Part shown: piece by piece, positions 61,377-64,000 of the stretch
Position numbering within the stretch: the first letter of the stretch is position 1
How the letters are laid out: each line of letters opens with the position of its first letter
NCBI GenBank assembly: GCA_031270825.1
Contig: JAISXH010000038.1
Span: forward strand, 1-64,000
From: Bifidobacteriaceae bacterium
GTDB taxonomy: Bacteria; Actinomycetota; Actinomycetes; Actinomycetales; WQXJ01
Reading direction: 5' to 3'
DNA: 64,000 nt
Made by a program: the position numbers and the translations under genes
The notes under the pieces: generated by a model
Seen by the model: only the letters and a program-made list of their open reading frames with translations
Told to the model about the DNA's origin: nothing
The model's database searches: none

Positions 61377-62762
61377 TCAGGATGGCGTTTCCGCCCCTGC
61401 GTGCTGGCGTGGGCGGCGGGTTTTCACGATCCAATAGGCCGGCCGGATCAACAGGCCCAGGGCGATCACAGCTCCGACCAGCCGAACCGGCCCCGACGGG
61501 CTGATGAAGACGCACACCAGCGCGACCAGAATCGGCACCAAGTAGACCGCCGCCCAGACCACGTAGCGGCCGAAGGACGGCATCCGCGCGCCGCGTTCCT
61601 CGGCGATCGCCTTGACCATGAAGTTCGGCCCGTTGCCGATGTAGGTGATGGCGCCGCAGGTGACCGCGCCCAGTGAGATGGCCGTCAGGTACAACTCGGG
61701 GACGCCGGCCACCACCGTCGCGCCGGGCACGTCCAGCATCTGCCCCATGTCGAAGAAGGCCAGATAGGTGGGCGTGTTGTCCAGCACCGAGGAGAGCACG
61801 CCGGTGAACCCGAAGAAGGTGTATTCGTTGAGCGGCAACGACGGCGCCTTTTCGCGCAAGATCTGCAGCGCCGGGATCATGGTCAAGAAGATCCCCGCGA
61901 ACAGGACGGCCACCTCGACTATAGGTCCCCAGGTGAACTCGTTGTCGCCGAAGCGGACTTTTCGGGGCGTCAATAGGTACGATGCCGTCGCGGCGCCCAC
62001 CTGCACCGCCACTTTCAGCCACGGCCATTCGCCCAGGAAAGCCACTGAGGCGATGATGACCGCCAACCAGGCGATGTTCCAACCGCCGCGCAGCGAGAGT
62101 GGAACCACTGCCGCGTCATCTTCGGCGATGGCTTCGGCTGGCTCTTCGGCGTAGCGGCGCCGGTCCAGGGCGTAATAGGTGAACAAGAGCAGGCCGTTGA
62201 CGAACAGCCAGGGCCAGAAGAGCGTGAATGTCCAGGTGAAGGGGACGCCGCGCATCAGCCCGACATAGAGGGGCGGATCGCCCAGGGGTGTCAACAGGCC
62301 GCCGCAGTTAGCCACGATCAGGATGGCGAACACCATGGTGTGGGATTTGTGGCGGCGCTCGGCGTTGGTGTTCAGGATTGGCCGGGCCAGGAGCATCGCG
62401 GCGCCGGTCGTGCCGACGAAGGACGCCAACACGGCGCCCGCGGCCAGCATGATGGTGTTGTTGCGGGGCGTGGCCCTGAGGTCGCCGGCCAGGAAGACAC
62501 CGCCCGAGACCACGAACAGGCTGGCCAACAGCACAATGAACTGGCCGTATTCAGCCATCGAGTGTTCCACCAGGTGCTTGTCGACCCCGAACCAGATCCA
62601 CAGCCCCACCGGCAAGCCAAGGGCTAGGGCGATCACGGCTTTGAACCAGTTGTGGTCCCAGCGGCGGGCGGTGCTGGGGATCAGAGGCAGCACCGCGATG
62701 CAGGCCAGCAGGACCACGAAGGGAAGCATCGACCAGACCGGGAGCGACACCGGAAGTGACAC
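61377..62762 (-). CDS. NhaD-like sodium:proton antiporter (CitM/ArsB superfamily)
   Basis: 461 residues with about twelve hydrophobic segments. Recognisable blocks are FVGTTGAAMLLARPILNTN, ANCGGLLTPLGDPPLYVGLM, FTGVLSSVLDNTPTYLAFF and YIGNGPNFMVKAIAEERG, the pattern of NhaD-type Na+/H+ antiporters. It would expel sodium at high pH or salt. The start is GTG 62762; a longer frame is not open. It is convergent with the decayed exported-protein region and stands alone. The family is well supported; the ion is inferred. Confidence 0.88.
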   Translation of the reverse strand: MSLPVSLPVWSMLPFVVLLACIAVLPLIPSTARRWDHNWFKAVIALALGLPVGLWIWFGVDKHLVEHSMAEYGQFIVLLASLFVVSGGVFLAGDLRATPRNNTIMLAAGAVLASFVGTTGAAMLLARPILNTNAERRHKSHTMVFAILIVANCGGLLTPLGDPPLYVGLMRGVPFTWTFTLFWPWLFVNGLLLFTYYALDRRRYAEEPAEAIAEDDAAVVPLSLRGGWNIAWLAVIIASVAFLGEWPWLKVAVQVGAATASYLLTPRKVRFGDNEFTWGPIVEVAVLFAGIFLTMIPALQILREKAPSLPLNEYTFFGFTGVLSSVLDNTPTYLAFFDMGQMLDVPGATVVAGVPELYLTAISLGAVTCGAITYIGNGPNFMVKAIAEERGARMPSFGRYVVWAAVYLVPILVALVCVFISPSGPVRLVGAVIALGLLIRPAYWIVKTRRPRQHAGAETPS

Positions 62763-62848
62763 GTCGAAAGAACTCTCTGGGAACTATTGAGGGACAAAAA
62801 CCGTATCGAGCCTAGTCGCCGCCGCCCCCATCCTCCTGGGCCGAAGGG

Positions 62849-62932
62849 TTGCGGTGGTACAACCAGGAACGCCTCCACTCATCGCTCGGATACTGCCCGC
62901 CCGCCCTGGAGAGCCTGGCGCAACAGTCTCGC
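62849..62932 (+). mobile_element. IS3-family transposase remnant (3' end)
   Basis: The plus strand encodes RWYNQERLHSSLGYCPPALE, the C-terminal signature of IS3/IS150 OrfB transposases (WYN-x-x-R-x-HSSLGY-x-PP). The DDE core and inverted repeats are not present, so only the tail survives. It overlaps the 3' end of the acyltransferase pseudogene on the other strand. Confidence 0.8.
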
Positions 62933-63996
62933 GCCCGGTCGTTCTATGAAGTGATAGGCGGCCACGGCCACGGCGACAGAGGTCACCGACGTGATCACCG
63001 CAACGGTGCCAACTCCGAAGATGCTCGAGAGCCAGGGTATCGCGAGAGAGGCAACCGGCACATGCAGCAGGTACAGGCAGTAGGTCGGAGCGGCGGCCTT
63101 CGACACTGCGCTTGCCAATCGGGACGGCAAGCGCAGCAGCGCCCCTGTTGCCACGACCGCGATGCAGACTGCAACACTGGCGGTCACTTGATCCGCACTG
63201 AGGGCGAACGAGCCTCCGGTTCCCGTCTCCAAGGCCCGTGCGCGGGCGGGTCCTGTCCAGGCCGCCGCGAACGCGAAGTTCTCCGCCAAGACAAGCCAGA
63301 ACGGCGATGACCCGATTCCCCAGCGAGTCAGTCCGAAGATCGCGAGTCCCGCAGCAAACAGGGGGGCGTAGGGTGCCACGAGCAATTCTGACCCGAGGCG
63401 GAACTCGGTTCGGTCGCAGAGAGCGGCTATCGGAGCCCAAAGGATCGCCAGTGTCATCAGGCGCTCCCGGGTGAAGCCGACTGCGCAGAGCACAGCGGCG
63501 ATGGCATAGAACCGGATCTCGGCCCAGAGGGTCCATTGGGTTGGTTCACATCAGGGACACCTGCTTTGGAGTGCATCATTGTCAGGTTCGCGGCCACATC
63601 TGCCGCATTGATGCTTTGGCGACTCAGAAACCAATTGGCCGCCGTTGCGGCCAAGACAGCAAACCAATATACGGGAAGGAGTCGGACTGCGTGAGCCCGC
63701 ACGAATCCGACTGCTGTTCTACCGGATAGAGCAATCGGTATGACAACCCCTGATATTACAAAGAACACATCGACGCCGAAAATCCCGAGCGCCGCCGCAG
63801 CTCCCGCCGCGCCAGCCGAGGGAGTTGAGTCCCGGTTCCACATCCCGCTGTCCCACGCCCAGACGTGGTAGGCGAGCACACCCAGCGCGGCTGTGATCCT
63901 CAGAGCATCGAGTCCCCCAAGCCTCGTAGGCCGGTTCGGAGGGATGCCTGCAGGCGCCGCAGGCCGATGCGCGGCCACGCCGTCAGATGAGGCCAT
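62879..63996 (-). pseudogene. Acyltransferase-3 family membrane protein, frameshifted
   Basis: The N-terminal frame from ATG 63996 gives LDALRITAALGVLAYHVWAW, the catalytic-His region of acyltransferase-3 (OafA-like) proteins, and FGVDVFFVISGVVIPIAL. It leaves frame near 63530-63560. The next frame then gives QWTLWAEIRFYAIAAVLCAV (the family's WTL-x-x-E block) and further helices to YHFIERPG, stopping at 62879. One single-base change explains the break. Such proteins O-acetylate surface sugars. The start may lie beyond the window edge, though ATG 63996 is plausible. The 3' end abuts an IS3 remnant. Confidence 0.82.
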
Positions 63997-64000
63997 GCGC

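Overview
This is a high-GC window from an Actinomycetota genome. The evidence is a run of conserved actinobacterial neighbourhoods: an ANTAR response regulator beside polA, a SufR-led SUF operon with a Rieske ferredoxin, the chain hrcA-dnaJ-rsmE-HIT-phoH-ybeY-CBS protein-era-leuA, a pyrophosphate-type phosphofructokinase, and class II DAHP synthase. About a dozen genes also have a TANNNT -10 box ending only 6-10 bases before the start codon, the leaderless-mRNA pattern common in this phylum. I cannot place it below phylum.

Layout. 1-3.6 kb: a DsbA-fold nitroreductase-like protein, a GntR/HutC regulator, and a cytosine methyltransferase whose Eco29kI-type restriction partner has lost its catalytic core. 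4-12.1 kb: a leftward operon (class III PLP enzyme resembling amino-phospho-lyases, sugar-type ABC importer, amidase) divergent from a small-molecule kinase. This is probably one catabolic unit for an amino alcohol or hydroxylated amine. 12.4-17.6 kb: a polyol/sugar operon (two zinc dehydrogenases, a mannitol-dehydrogenase-family enzyme, a PfkB kinase with a duplicated 5' end, a 56-residue small protein). 18-23 kb: a tRNA with a Leu(CAA) anticodon but a short variable region, pdtaR-like regulator, polA, MFS exporter. 23-30.4 kb: the SUF iron-sulfur operon with an extra coupled micro-ORF. 30.4-43 kb: heat-shock and RNA-maintenance genes through era, then leuA behind a leucine-rich leader peptide.

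43-48.6 kb: small acidic membrane protein, PlsC acyltransferase, PPi-phosphofructokinase, copper-type P-ATPase. 48.6-53.3 kb is a decayed accessory island: a tcmP gene split into two fragments around a VapBC pair, an unrecognised ORF, and an antitoxin with a frameshifted RelE-like toxin; a truncated DUF5131 partner has lost the third cysteine of its three-Cys motif. 53.4-59.1 kb: DAHP synthase, then a SipW-type secretion cluster (three exported proteins and an ER-type signal peptidase). 59.2-64 kb: citrate synthase, a decayed exported protein, an NhaD-like antiporter, an IS3 remnant and a frameshifted acyltransferase.

Three families of short intergenic repeats run through the window. Family A (about 0.13-0.27 and 52.7-53.1 kb) has a dyad core spaced alternately 31 and 41-42 bp, that is 3 and 4 helical turns. 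Family B is a 28/29-bp unit placed just after stop codons. Family C is a GGGG/CCCC hairpin element clustered among the SipW genes. These repeats, the damaged defence genes and the SipW locus are the parts least explained by known annotation.
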